Assembly (NCBI GenBank): GCA_026545225.1
Contig: CM048847.1
Coordinates: 8,860,501 to 8,924,500, forward strand
Origin: Cornus controversa
Lineage: Eukaryota > Streptophyta > Magnoliopsida > Cornales > Cornaceae
DNA length: 64,000 bases
Direction: 5' to 3'
Positions 45,555-56,713 of the stretch are shown here, piece by piece (position 1 is the stretch's first letter; the number at the start of each line of letters is the position of its first letter). The notes under the pieces are model-generated. The model was not told the DNA's origin. It did not search any database and saw nothing but the letters and a program-made list of their open reading frames with translations. Position numbers and translations under genes: made by a program.

Positions 45555-46387
45555 GGCACTTCTCTGCTCATTAATTTCATATGTTTCATGGGAGTTCTAA
45601 TCAAGTCATGATTATGGCTTTTGTTCAGTGACGTAACCTTAAATTTTTTACGTAGGTATGTTATCTGAGCCACACAACCAACTCTAGTAATAGGTTTGTA
45701 GAGATCGGGTCCAATTTTGACCGGTTTTCATTTCATCCATAAATTTTGCCATAAATGCATTTTAAATAATTTTTGGCATGTTTTTAATGTGGAAAACATG
45801 TTTGGGAATTGGTTTAGAGGTTTTAGAAATTTTTAGGAGCATTTGGATAAATTTGAGAATTTTGGGTCGGTGCAACCCAAGATGCTGGTCGGGTGGGCTC
45901 AGGAATCCAAAATTTTTTTTTAAAATAATTATTTTTTGTTTTAAACCAAATGAAATATTTAAAGAGTTAAGAAAGTGATTTCAAAGCCGTAGGCACTTTC
46001 GAAATCGAAAACGGAGGTCGGGAGGGTACGTTAAGTGGACTGAGGGCATTTTGGTCATTTCGAGCCTAAATATTATATCTATTAAGTGACTGGAAGATTC
46101 TCTTCATTTCTCATAGACCAAGAACCTTCTATAGCTCTCTCTCCCTCTCCCACTTCATCTCTCTTCCTTTTCTCTTCATTTCGGAGGTCGTAGGCTTGGA
46201 TCGAAAGTTGTGAGTGAATGACAACTTGCTCTATGGGTCAAGGGCTTCTATTTGGACAGAACAAACATGAATTTTGACAAGGTAGAACTTGGAGGAATTG
46301 TAAGAAATTTCTAGAAAGACTTTCAAAGAATTGTTTTTCCTTTTTTCTTATGATCTTTACATGCTAGTTAAGTTCATATTGTGATAT

Positions 46388-46696
46388 TGTAATACCTCAT
46401 AAATTTTGAGGATATTTAAATTGGGTTCCAATTATTTAATTGGGTTGTTTATTTATTTATTATTATTTAGTTGGATTTTAATTATTTAAATGGTTTTAGT
46501 TAAATTTTGTCAATGCCTGTTTTATTTGTTTAATGTGGATGTTTGAATTGTTGCTAAGTGTTGATTGATTTTAATTGTGTGTGAAATAATTGTTTTAAAT
46601 GTAATTTTTCTTTTAAATAAAATATATGGGATTGTGGGCTACATATCCTTTAATTTTTAATTTTTATCAGGTTGGGCTAGACTGTTGGGTTGGGCT

Positions 46697-46745
<49 letters not shown>

Positions 46746-47194
46746 ATTTATAGATGGGCTTAGTATTTTATATTTATTAATATAATTATTTAGAAATTTT
46801 TATTTTAGTTTTCTAGAAAGAAAATTAAAATAAAATAAAAAGAAAAAGGAGTTAGGGTTTCTGTCGTTTACACGTACAGAGACTGAAAGAGCGTAGACGC
46901 AAGAGAAAAGGGAGAGAAGGAGCGATTCATCGAGACAGTTTCTTATTCGTCAAAAAGGCAAGTTCGAACTCTTCTCTTCCCCTTTGAATCGTAAACATAG
47001 ATTATATATATATTTTATGTATATATGTTGCTTGAATACGTATATTCATGTATTTCATTATGAAATTAAATGATTATGCATGTTAAGGGTGATTCTGAGG
47101 ATTAAACATGAAGAATCTGTGGGTTTGGTACTGCTATGAGGTATTTTCCATATGTATATGCATGTATATATGACTGTATAGGCGGGTGTGTGTG

Positions 47195-47225
<31 letters not shown>

Positions 47226-49248
47226 GTACGAACATGAAATTGTGTTTAATGTATTCATCAATTTCGAAGGTTTTTGTTCTGATTAATAAGTAGATCTTGC
47301 TTCCCCGAACAATCCTTGAAAGTTTGGTTGCAAATCGCTGGATAGATTGACGAAAAATTGGGTTTGAAATTTTAGATTTTTAAAACTTGAAATTTGGCAT
47401 TTTTGATTTAGGCCATGAGAGGGGGTGATTTTGGTACCAATGCGTAGCTTAGATCGAAATGAGTTTAATGGTATATTCATACACAAGTATCGGTGACCGG
47501 AATAAGGCCGGAAAAATGCTGCCATTGTTGTGCGCGCCTGCTAGAGAGAGTAGCAGGGAAAGAGAAAAGAAGAAGGAAGAAGAAAAAAAGAAAAGAAAAG
47601 AAAAGGAAGAAAAAAGAAAGGGTCTCCGGCACGTGTGCCGCTAGTCGAGGACCGGAAAAGGTCCGTTGGGTCCCACTCGCCGGTCCCACCCACTGGGCCC
47701 AGTCCAAAATATTTTAATTTTTAAATCATTTTTTTATAAAAAATTAGGAAAAATATTTTTAAAAATACCAAAAAATTATGGAAAATTCTCAAAATTTTAA
47801 ATTAATCTTTTAGGGGCAGAATACTCTTGGGTTTTAAATTTCAAGTCAAAATGAGGTTCCCTTGTGGTTAAAGTAGCATAAAAAGTGTGCCTCAAAACTA
47901 GATTTTTATTTTCTTTTATTTTGGAAATATTTTAAAATTTTTGAAAAATTTCAGAAAATTCTTAAAAACTTTAGGTAACCTTTTAGGGATATAATACAAT
48001 TGGGTTTTAAATTTCAAGTGGAAATGAGCCTCCCTCATGATTAAATTGGTTTTAAAAGTATGCCTCAAAATTGAGTTTTCATTTTCTTTTATTTGGAAAA
48101 TATTTTTAAATTTCTGAAAAATTTTAGAAAATTCCAGAATGAATAAATAGGGTTCTTAGGAATAGAATAGGCCTGAAAACCAAGATTAGAGCTAGGCTTA
48201 GACTCCCTCGATGATTTAGGTACATTGGAGATTTGGTTGTGTGCTTGCTCATATAATTGATGGTTATATTATTTTTCTTCCTTTATTGAATTCTTTGAAA
48301 TCATAACTGTTCATGATATAGTGGATATTAGTTTAATTGTGTATGAGTTATTTTATTGTGATGATTGAACTTCTGTTAGATTAAATTAATGTGTTAGGTT
48401 AAGTCTTTTGTTTTGGTTTAATAGGTTAGTTGTAGAGGCATGTAAGGATTGTCAGGGGGCATGTCAGGTCGCCAATATCTAATAAGGTATCTAGGGAGGC
48501 ATGTAAAGATTGTCAGGGGGCATGTCAGGATTGCCAATACCTAATAAGGTATTTAATGATAGTATAGGAGGCATGTAAGGATTGCCTAGGATTAATAAGG
48601 TATTATATTTTTGTGCCTTTGGTTTTGAACTTAGATAATAATTTCTAAATTTGTGTGATAGGGGTTGAATTGGGATGGTATATAAGATGACGCCTATTTT
48701 GGAGACATGAAATAAATAAGGAAATGAATTGTATTTATTTGTATATATTTGTTGTTCCTCATATAGAGCGTATGTTTATCGGTTCTCTGATTAGGTTGTA
48801 GTAGAGAGAACTTGCTCGTGAGTTTAACCCACTTTGTTGACATTTCAAGTCCCAGATCGGTTCCACTGCACGGATAGAGTTTTGGGTTGGTTGATTGTAG
48901 CAGACATCTCCTCTCATCAGTTTTCAGAGTATGAATCTATTCTTTTCTTCATGTTCGGCTTATGAACTCAACTGGGACGTTGGTTGTTTGGTTATTTAAT
49001 TTATAATAATAACTCTTGTTCTTTCTGGTCAAGGGGTCCTTGGGTTACGGGACTTCCAGGTTTTATTGCCAGACACGTACTTTATTGATTTAACATTTTT
49101 ACTTCAGAAGGGCTTCTTTTTTCATTTTAAAATTTGTTTCATTCTGTCTTTGTATTATATGCTTGTTTGCTATCAATTGTAAGTATCTCTTACGTTTTAT
49201 GTATGAGACTGGCCACCTTATGCGTGAAATTTTGTAAGGGGTATTTCA
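46388..49248 (+). mobile_element. Large solo LTR with TSD GATAT
   Basis: 2,861 bp, starting TGTAATACCTCATAAATTTTG and ending TTGTAAGGGGTATTTCA, with identical duplications GATAT at 46383-46387 and 49249-49253. Inside are an (AT)n run (46698-46742), purine-rich low complexity (47550-47620), three 'aaattttaggtaaccttttagggg(a/c)' type repeats at 47800-48180, and repeats of (a)ggcatgtaaggattgtcagggggcatgt-type units at 48435-48580. No coding frame is supported. The family was not recognised; the length suggests a gypsy element. Confidence 0.85.
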
Positions 49249-49534
49249 GATATATATGATGTATGGAATGTATACATGCAATGTGTATAAAATGAGAACA
49301 TGTTTAGCTATGTTGTGTAGTGTACGCATATGTGAATAATATGGATGAATTGAAGCATATATATATGTGTGTGTGTGTGTGTGTGATTATATGGGGAATC
49401 TGTAGATGAAATGCATGCTATAATTAAATATAGCAAGAATGTGCATTGAAGAACATGAGAAATATATGTTACATGTTATATATGGGTCATATGAGCATGT
49501 ATATGTGCATATTGGAGTATTGTCCAAGTGTGTC

Positions 49535-50200
49535 TAGGGGTGCACAAAGAACCGGTGAAACTAGAACCAGAACAGTAAGGAATCGTACCTGAACCGAATC
49601 GAACCGTTCACTACGGTTCAAGTTTCGGTTCCAAATTTTAGGAACCGTTCATTACGGTTCCGATTTTGGTTCCAAGTCAAGGAACCGGAACCGTTAGAAA
49701 AAATATATATATGTAATATATAATATATAAATGAATAATAATAGCTTCTAAGTTCTAGGTGTTTTATATAAATATATAATCTATAAAGTATAAAATATAT
49801 AATATATAAATAATTACTAATACTTTCGAAATTCTAGTGTTCTATTTATATATAAAGTATAAAATATATAATATATAGATAAATACTTTTAGCTTCTAAG
49901 TTCTGATGTTCTATATATTTATGTAATATAAGATATATAAATAAATACTAATAGCTTCTAATCTATTGTTATAACTAGGGGTGCACAAGTATGAGTGTGT
50001 ATCTTGACAATGTTTTAAAAGAAGAAAAATAAGTTGACAAAAAACTGTTGAGGAACCGGAACCACAACCTCAAAGAATCGGAACCGAACTGAACTGAATC
50101 GAAGTCAACGGTTCTGGTTCCAAAATTAAGGAACCGTTAGGAATGGTTCCAATTCCAGTTCCACCAAGAACCGTAAGAAATTGTACCGTGTGCACCCCTA
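49535..50200. mobile_element. hAT-type non-autonomous element with 8-bp TSD
   Basis: 666 bp, inverted ends TAGGGGTGCACA and TGTGCACCCCTA, perfect 8-bp duplications AGTGTGTC at 49527-49534 and 50201-50208. Sub-terminal parts are full of ggttc(c/g)/gaacc words in both orientations. An internal second copy of the left terminus (ctaggggtgcacaagtatgag at about 49975) suggests a rearranged or composite element. The centre has AT-rich repeats around 'aata(g/c)cttctaagttct'. No coding sequence. Confidence 0.92.
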
Positions 50201-50382
50201 AGTGTGTCATACATGGACTTTGGAGATAACCAACCATGTATTTGAAGTGGTGAGAATACCTAAAATAGGATGATCATCGGAGATGCATAATCATGCTCCA
50301 AGTTTAGTGATCGTCGGAGTTGCCCAATCACGAGTGCAAGGCTTATAAAATGCCATAAATGTATGATCGTCAGAGTTACCCC

Positions 50383-51114
50383 TGTTGTATTAATATATTA
50401 AATAACATAAATTATATATCCTCTTAAACATCATAAGAAAATGTCTTATTGTTCCACAATGTATATAAAACCTTCTATAAGTTTCTATATCACATGATAT
50501 ATAAACCATATGAAATATAACACAATCAAGTAATTCATGTTGATTTTATATTTTACAACTTAAAATACATAAATAATAAAGAACTTGTAGATCGAGGCTA
50601 GAGTTAGACTCTATGTCCTTAAGACAATTATCGCCCCACAATGGTGTTGAACGGACCCTTGGCGATTGTCTCCCAGGATACAATGATCTTCTTCTCAATT
50701 GGTAACAACACTTCAAACCAACTAAACTTTTGCAAACCACCTATGTGTTAGTACTCTCTTGAACTTGACTCTCTTAACCCGTTAGTGAAGACCAGACCAC
50801 TAAGACTCACTGGACTACGACTTGGTTAGGTTATATAGGTTTTGTAGGGATACTTCAGACGTAGAGAGAAGAAGAATCCTGAAAACTGTATATCTACAAA
50901 TGAAAGTAAATGGCCTATTTATAGACATACTGGTACCCTTTCAAAAGTACCCAAATAGTCATGAGATGTGTACTTTGGTGCAAAAGGTTGTGAATTGTAC
51001 TATTTCAACTTTAAACAACTAATAGTGTCTATTCAATACTAACAGACACTTTTGGTGTCTATTTAGTATGAATCACACTGTTTCACCTTCAATTTTTATT
51101 CAATTTTTCTAACA
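50383..51114 (-). mobile_element. Copia-type solo LTR with near-perfect TSD
   Basis: 732 bp. On the minus strand it starts TGTTAGAAAAATTGAATAAA and contains cctataaataggcc-like and atcctgggagacaatcgcc phrases usual in plant copia LTRs. Flanks are ACCCC (50378-50382) and ACCCA (51115-51119), which match at four of five bases. The host LTR repeat resumes after it. Confidence 0.75.
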
Positions 51115-52599
51115 ACCCATCATACAAGTGTCGTTGGAGCAGACCAACACTTTGGTGTCGTCGGAGTTGCCCAACACCACATGATCGTTGGAGTTGACCA
51201 ATCATGTTTATGTATTGGATTATGATCGAAGATGATGTAAAAATATATTGATGTTTATGTGTTTTAACTATTAAGTATGTTGTATGGATTAAATGCATAC
51301 TTATTGAATTGCATTTGCATTAGTTGACATAAGAACTTGATATATGTCATATAGTGTAGCGACATCATGGTTGCCCATCATGTAAGTCGGTGTCGGGTCA
51401 ATGCCTAAATGGGTTGGGGCATTCCTACTAAGCTCATTAATTTGCTCACCATTTTCCCACAAACCTTTTTACAGATATGGCACCAATAGCGAACGAAAAT
51501 TGAACATCCAAATGGAGTTCTGATAGGTATAGAATGTTACGCATTATAACCTCGTAATTTGCATGTTTTATTCTCTTAGTAGTAGATTATTTGTGATTTT
51601 ACTTTGTTTTAGTATTTTTCTTATTTTTAGGTCCTTAATAATAATTTCATTCAAATCATGACTTTTGGGCTTTCAAAGATGACATTCAAGAAGGTTAAAA
51701 GAAGACTATATCAATGGGACCAATTCAATTCAATATTTCAACTCAAAACAACCCAAGGAAGATGCCTAAGAAAAGTGTAATTGCTTAAGGAGATTGCTGG
51801 CTGAAATATAATTTTACTAGAAATACAATTCTGAACCCGTTTTGGTAATATGTTTGTAACTTTTATTTTTGACTATCAAAACGGCCCAAATCTCACTTTG
51901 ATTAAACAAAATTTGATTCTGGATCTTTTTGTATTTCACGTAAATGTCACAAATCGGACTTCTAAGGCATCAAACGTTGGGTCAAACTTCAGTAAAAAAA
52001 TCCACCTGATTGGGGGTGGCGGAAAAACCCTAAATGTCTTCTAATTAGGTTGGGACACTTCATGCTTCTCTTGGTAAATAAAAGTGATGAATTGGGGATG
52101 TTTTGGGACCTTTTGTTGAAGTTTTGAAGATCTTTTAGAGTGAATAAATATTGAAGAACAAGATATAACACTACTTCCATAGAGATGATGTCTTCTACCT
52201 CAACCGTTGAGATGTCTTCTTCTACCATGAGCGACTAGTTCTTCCACTAGGGTTTTGAAATAGCCCTAAGTAAGCATCAATGGTTTGATTGTTCTAATTA
52301 TTAGAAATTTTTATATTCATGCATAGATTGTGTAATTTAGAGGATTCTATTATTGAAGAATTGAGCAATAAAGTTTATATTCAATTCCAATGATTTATTA
52401 TCTTGTCTTAGATACTTAATTGTTGTGATTGAACTCAATCCTTCTTATTTTCTGTGATTATGAGAACAATTAATACACCATGGTATTAATTGAATGTATG
52501 ATTAAAGTTTTGATGGATTATGCCTAAAGAAGATGGACCATGCTACACCCTAGAATAGGGTAAATAGGTAGATAGTGCATGCTAATTTCAGATAGTTCA

Positions 52600-55503
52600 T
52601 GTCACGCCCCGAAATTCGAACTGCCGGGACTCCCTCGGATCGACCCCGAATTCCAAGTGTGAACCTGTTCATTCTACTCTAAGAACGACTTCAACAACAA
52701 CCATGCTATAGTATCATGCTCTGACACCATTCTGTAACTCCCCGGTTTCCCCGACTCCTAAAAGACCAGAGGTTAACCCGTCCATTAAGCCCAAACAAAT
52801 CATATTTACCCTTAATACCATGGAAGCTTAACTATATTCTTGCACATAGATGTACACAATTCCACTTTATCCAACTACAATGAGCCCTATATCAAATCAT
52901 ATCACTTTAGTGGAAATTTTATTCATTCACACTCATGATCCTCTCATCTCCAAGGCTCAACCCTTTGTGTGATCTAAATCTGATGTTGAAACCTACACCA
53001 TTGAATAGAGATTCCAAAAATACTCAATTTCAAAAAAAATCACACTCAATTCTGATTTAAAATGAAGAAGTTATGACCGATTGAAGTTTGGGTAAATTTT
53101 GGAGTACGCTGTGAATAGTGACTTTGATGCATTGAAGTGATGATTTCGTTGCATCAAACATGTATCGACCAAAATTCACTCTCGTTACTTTGACATTCTA
53201 AAATCCTACAGGTTTTTCGATGCATCGAAATGTGCATTTCGATCCATCGAAGTGCCCAGATTCTACAACTTTGCAAATGGTCATTTTTTATATTATAGGT
53301 CCTTTCTACCCTCAAAATCCATTTGTACCACCTTGAAATCATACATGAAAGGAATCTACAACATTCACAAGTTCTAAATCATGTTTATAATCAAATCATA
53401 CACCAATATGAGTCATTCTCCATCATAAACATATTCCAATTTATATTGAAATCGCCCATCACTACATTAGTTCATCAAATGAAACTAGATGCTCTTAATA
53501 AGCATTACATAAATAAGTCCATTGTCTTATCATATTTAACAAACTCATAGTCCAAGCATACACACAAGTTACATTTGTGCAAAATATAACTACAGCTCAA
53601 GGAGAAAGATCTCATGCCACAAGCCGGCATGGATAGTCACAAAATATACAATATCCAAAATATAGTGAAATGCTACAAGAACTCCACTTGGACACTCATG
53701 TCCCATCTGTCATCTGCGCCTTATATGTAAAAAGCGTTTGGAAAAAAGGGGTGAGCACCACGGCGACTCAGTAGAGATACCCCGACCCACCTAAGTGCCA
53801 ACTCGACACGACCTACATGAATGCATATCACTACATTACATGTATCATTCAACATATATCATGTTCGTTCACAAGCAACGCATATATATATATATATATG
53901 AATGCATTAAACACATATCATACTTCACAATTTAAATGAAAGCAACATTATTCACTTGTCTCTCTCTCTCCGACTCAACTCGATACCCTAAAATAATTCT
54001 TGACCAACCATGTGACCTAGACACTTCCCACACAGTTTCAACATTGCAACCGAGTCATCACATACTCCGAGGTGGTTGATGGTTTTCAAATTCATCACCG
54101 AGTCATCACATACTCTGAGGTGATTAGATGGTTTTTCACCGAGTCATCACATACTCTGAGGTGATTAGATGAATTATCAACGAGTCATCACATACTCCAA
54201 GGTGATTAGATTACTCTCCCATTTTCTCCTGTTCTCCTCACAACGGCCCTATACTTGCATTTCGAATACATATGGTCCAAGCATTTAAAATTCATTCATC
54301 ACAATACATGAGCTAGTTATAAAGAAACATAGCATGCATTTCATCTTCACCAACCCACACATATAATTTTCTCTACATGTAAACCCTAGCATAAGTCGCA
54401 TACACTCACAAAATTCACTTAAGCACATTTTTGTCATGCTTCACCAATGCATACATTTTCTATATAAAGAAGGCATGCATTCTAACTCATACAACATCAC
54501 ATAACATAAATATGCTCATTTAACACATTTTCACAAAAGTGTTCCAAGCCTTAGCATATAAATGTGCATGCTCATTTTCTCTCACTCATTCACTCCTCAC
54601 ATCATGCACACAACATATACATACTAATTACATTTAAGAAACTAAAGAGAGATAGAAACTCACCACATCCCACCCCTCTTACCATTCTGAAACATGCAAT
54701 ACACAACCCTAGCACTCACCGTTTCTCCCGAATTCCTAGAATCAACAATTAAATGAGAAGAGAAACCGCTACCTCAAGTTTGGAAGCCATCTAAGCAAGT
54801 CTAAGAATCTTTCAAACTTCAAAATTCTCCAATGAGCAATTTCTTTCCATAGGACTATAGATCGGGTTGAGGTGAACACTCTTTCCTTCTTGGACAAAAC
54901 CTGAATCCACACTTTAGAAACTCTCAATTTTTGGAACTCTCACTTGGGGAACTTTGAACCACCAATATATAGAGGAAGGAGAGAGGAGAAGCTTTCTCTC
55001 TTGAGACAAGCCCTAAATCACACCCTAAGGTGATAAAAATCAAGGGAGTATCTTGGAGAAGAAGGAGGGCCTTCAATGGAAGAATTCTGTATCTCTCCCC
55101 CTTGTCCCAGCCATATACATGTATATATATGCAACCTTACTAAGAGCAAATTAACATTTTGCCCCTAAGTCACTTAACGTACCTTCCCGGGTTCCGTTTT
55201 TGATTTTGAAAACTCCTAGGGCCTCAAAATTGCTTCTTTTACTCATTACACATTTTATTATACTCAAAATCAAAAATAATTATTTTTCAAAAAAATTTTG
55301 GATTCCCGGGCCCACCCAGACCGCGTCCCTAGCCCTAGTTTGACCAAAAAGTCAAACTTCTCCAAATGTTCCAAAAGTCTTAAATTTACCTTCTAAACAT
55401 GTTTTCCACTCTTGAAATATCCAAAACATCATTCGAAATGTGTTTATAGTGAAAATGATGAAAAAAATTGAAAAACTTGTCAAAATTAGTCACGGTCTCT
55501 ATA
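52600..55503 (-). mobile_element. Chromovirus-type LTR insert with TSD GT(T/C)CA
   Basis: Inserted in the Athila-like 5' LTR; flanks GTTCA (52595-52599) and GTCCA (55504-55508) match at four of five. On the minus strand the LTR starts TATAGAGACCGTGAC at 55503 and ends gggagttaca at about 52736. It carries four degenerate ccgagtcatcacatactc(c/t)(g/a)aggtg repeats (54050-54210) and the gagcacc...actcagtagagatacc block (53745-53780). Past the LTR, ggtgtcagagcatg resembles an initiator-tRNA primer-binding site (about 52718-52733), then about 120 bp of leader. It is therefore a 5' LTR plus leader rather than a clean solo LTR. Confidence 0.7.
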
Positions 55504-55897
55504 GTCCATGACTTAGCTTTAATTATATGTTATCCCCTTGACAGTCAAAAGCGAGCTTGTAGCCACTGAAAATAAACTTATGTATGATATAATTCTCCAT
55601 TGTTAGTTCAGTTGACCATTAATTGTGAGGATAGTAGTGAAGTCAAAAATCCTAGATTTATCTCATCTTATCTCCATTCTACAGATTTTCCTTGCTTTTA
55701 TTTACTTGCTTTATTTAGTTAATTAAAAATAAAAATCAGCAATCTCTTCTCTTTAATTTAATTAGAATTAATCCTATAAATTTAATACAAATGTAATAAC
55801 AATCTTTATAGTTCGACACCCTCACTTTGACCATATCCTACTAGGATTCGTTCTATTACGAGTGGTAATTTTAATTGGTAATAATTAATCACGATCA

Positions 55898-55920
55898 ATT
55901 TTTGGCGCCGTTGCCAGGGT
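55898..55920 (+). other. Primer-binding site of the Athila-like element
   Basis: atttttggcgccgttgccagggt follows the LTR end (...acgatca, 55897). The tggcgccgttgccggggt pattern is the classic primer-binding site of Athila-type elements, often ascribed to tRNA-Asp. Confidence 0.8.
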
Positions 55921-56713
55921 CTGTTTTATTATGATTATTTGGATTTTAAGAATTAGTTTCTAACTGAATTTTTAGTTTAGAAATTTTTATATTTTGCTAT
56001 TAATTTATTTTACCTTATTTTCTTTTTAGGTACTTCAGTCACCGTATGCTCGGTCGCCGTTCTTTGTCTGATCCATTGATACTTTTTGCCCTTTTTCAAA
56101 ATATAATTTAACCACTCGCAAGAGCACGAATCTTTGTAGACACGGTTCTATATAGAGGGTATCGATCCCACGAGAACTAGTTGTTAATTGTCTTGAAGAA
56201 AGATTAATTCCACTTTAATTCTAAAAACAAGATTTTGAATTTTGTTTTAAAACTATTTCATGGAATGTAATAACAATAAATTTAAAGAGTTAAAAGTTGG
56301 GAGAGAGAACTAGGGGTGGTTTCCACCACTAGCCATTCACATGTCCATAAATGTAGCAAGCTTGGGATTTATAAAATTAAATGTCTAACAATGTCATTAG
56401 GCTTGTGACCTCAATAACATATCAAAGGATTAATGTGTGTGCAAACCTATCATAACCCATCTTCAACAAGAATAGTTCTTCAACCTAACTAACTACCCTA
56501 CTCTCTAAGTGAACCTAAATGCATCCAAACTACCTTATCTTGGCATGGTTTATACAAGCAAGAACAACATATTCAATTTAAATACCATTACCTAGCCATC
56601 ATTTGCATTTCTTGTGGAAGATGCAAATGTTGTGCATTCACATGATAGATTCTACTCTAAGACAAGAATAAAATCAACATCAAATGAATATATATAAGAA
56701 ATGTATAAGTGCA

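Larger units (their letters stand above)
33622..45696 (-). pseudogene. FAR1-RELATED SEQUENCE (FRS) gene, broken by transposons
   Basis: A MULE-transposase-derived transcription factor gene, read leftwards. 45696-45500: end of the FAR1 DNA-binding domain (RVGCVAQITYL, then SHNHDL). 45486-44998: MULE transposase core (YSIQLNEDDLITNIF, DYGLFGDVVCFDTTY, PFAPFIGVNHH, CVWHIYQNA). 44800-43740: SESMNNVLKKYLKW, FRFFEHYERVL, ELHADF, and a SWIM zinc finger (CSCM...LCAH). 43701-43328: Lys-rich C-terminal region. Intron 43327-33893 (GTATGC...CTATAG) holds a Tat-type element; exons 33892-33817 and 33729-33622 finish the protein (FTQLL, stop). Disablements: nonsense codons (NIF-stop-AD; IMK-stop-WT; SDLQ-stop-RQ), a frameshift near 44030, a TRIM in an exon, a C14 tract, and 5' truncation by an LTR at 45697. 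Confidence 0.82.
45697..51520 (+). mobile_element. Chromovirus-type LTR carrying nested insertions
   Basis: It starts TGTAGAGATCGGGTCC. Its own parts are 45697-46387, 49254-49534, 50209-50382 and 51120-51520, interrupted by a large solo LTR, a hAT element and a copia solo LTR. Landmarks: the aaaacatgtttggga and ggtcgggtgggctcag blocks early, tandem 'gat(c/g)(a/g)tcggagttg(c/a)cc' repeats at 50255-50380 and 51120-51205, and the ctactaagctcatt...gctcacc...tttttacag block at 51428-51475. It truncates the FRS pseudogene at its left edge. Its right end is lost or hidden where the Athila-like element starts at 51521. Confidence 0.7.

Noticed and set aside
47477-47717. ORFs over the purine-rich run (poly Lys/Glu or poly Phe)
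   Set aside because: Low-complexity translation inside a solo LTR.
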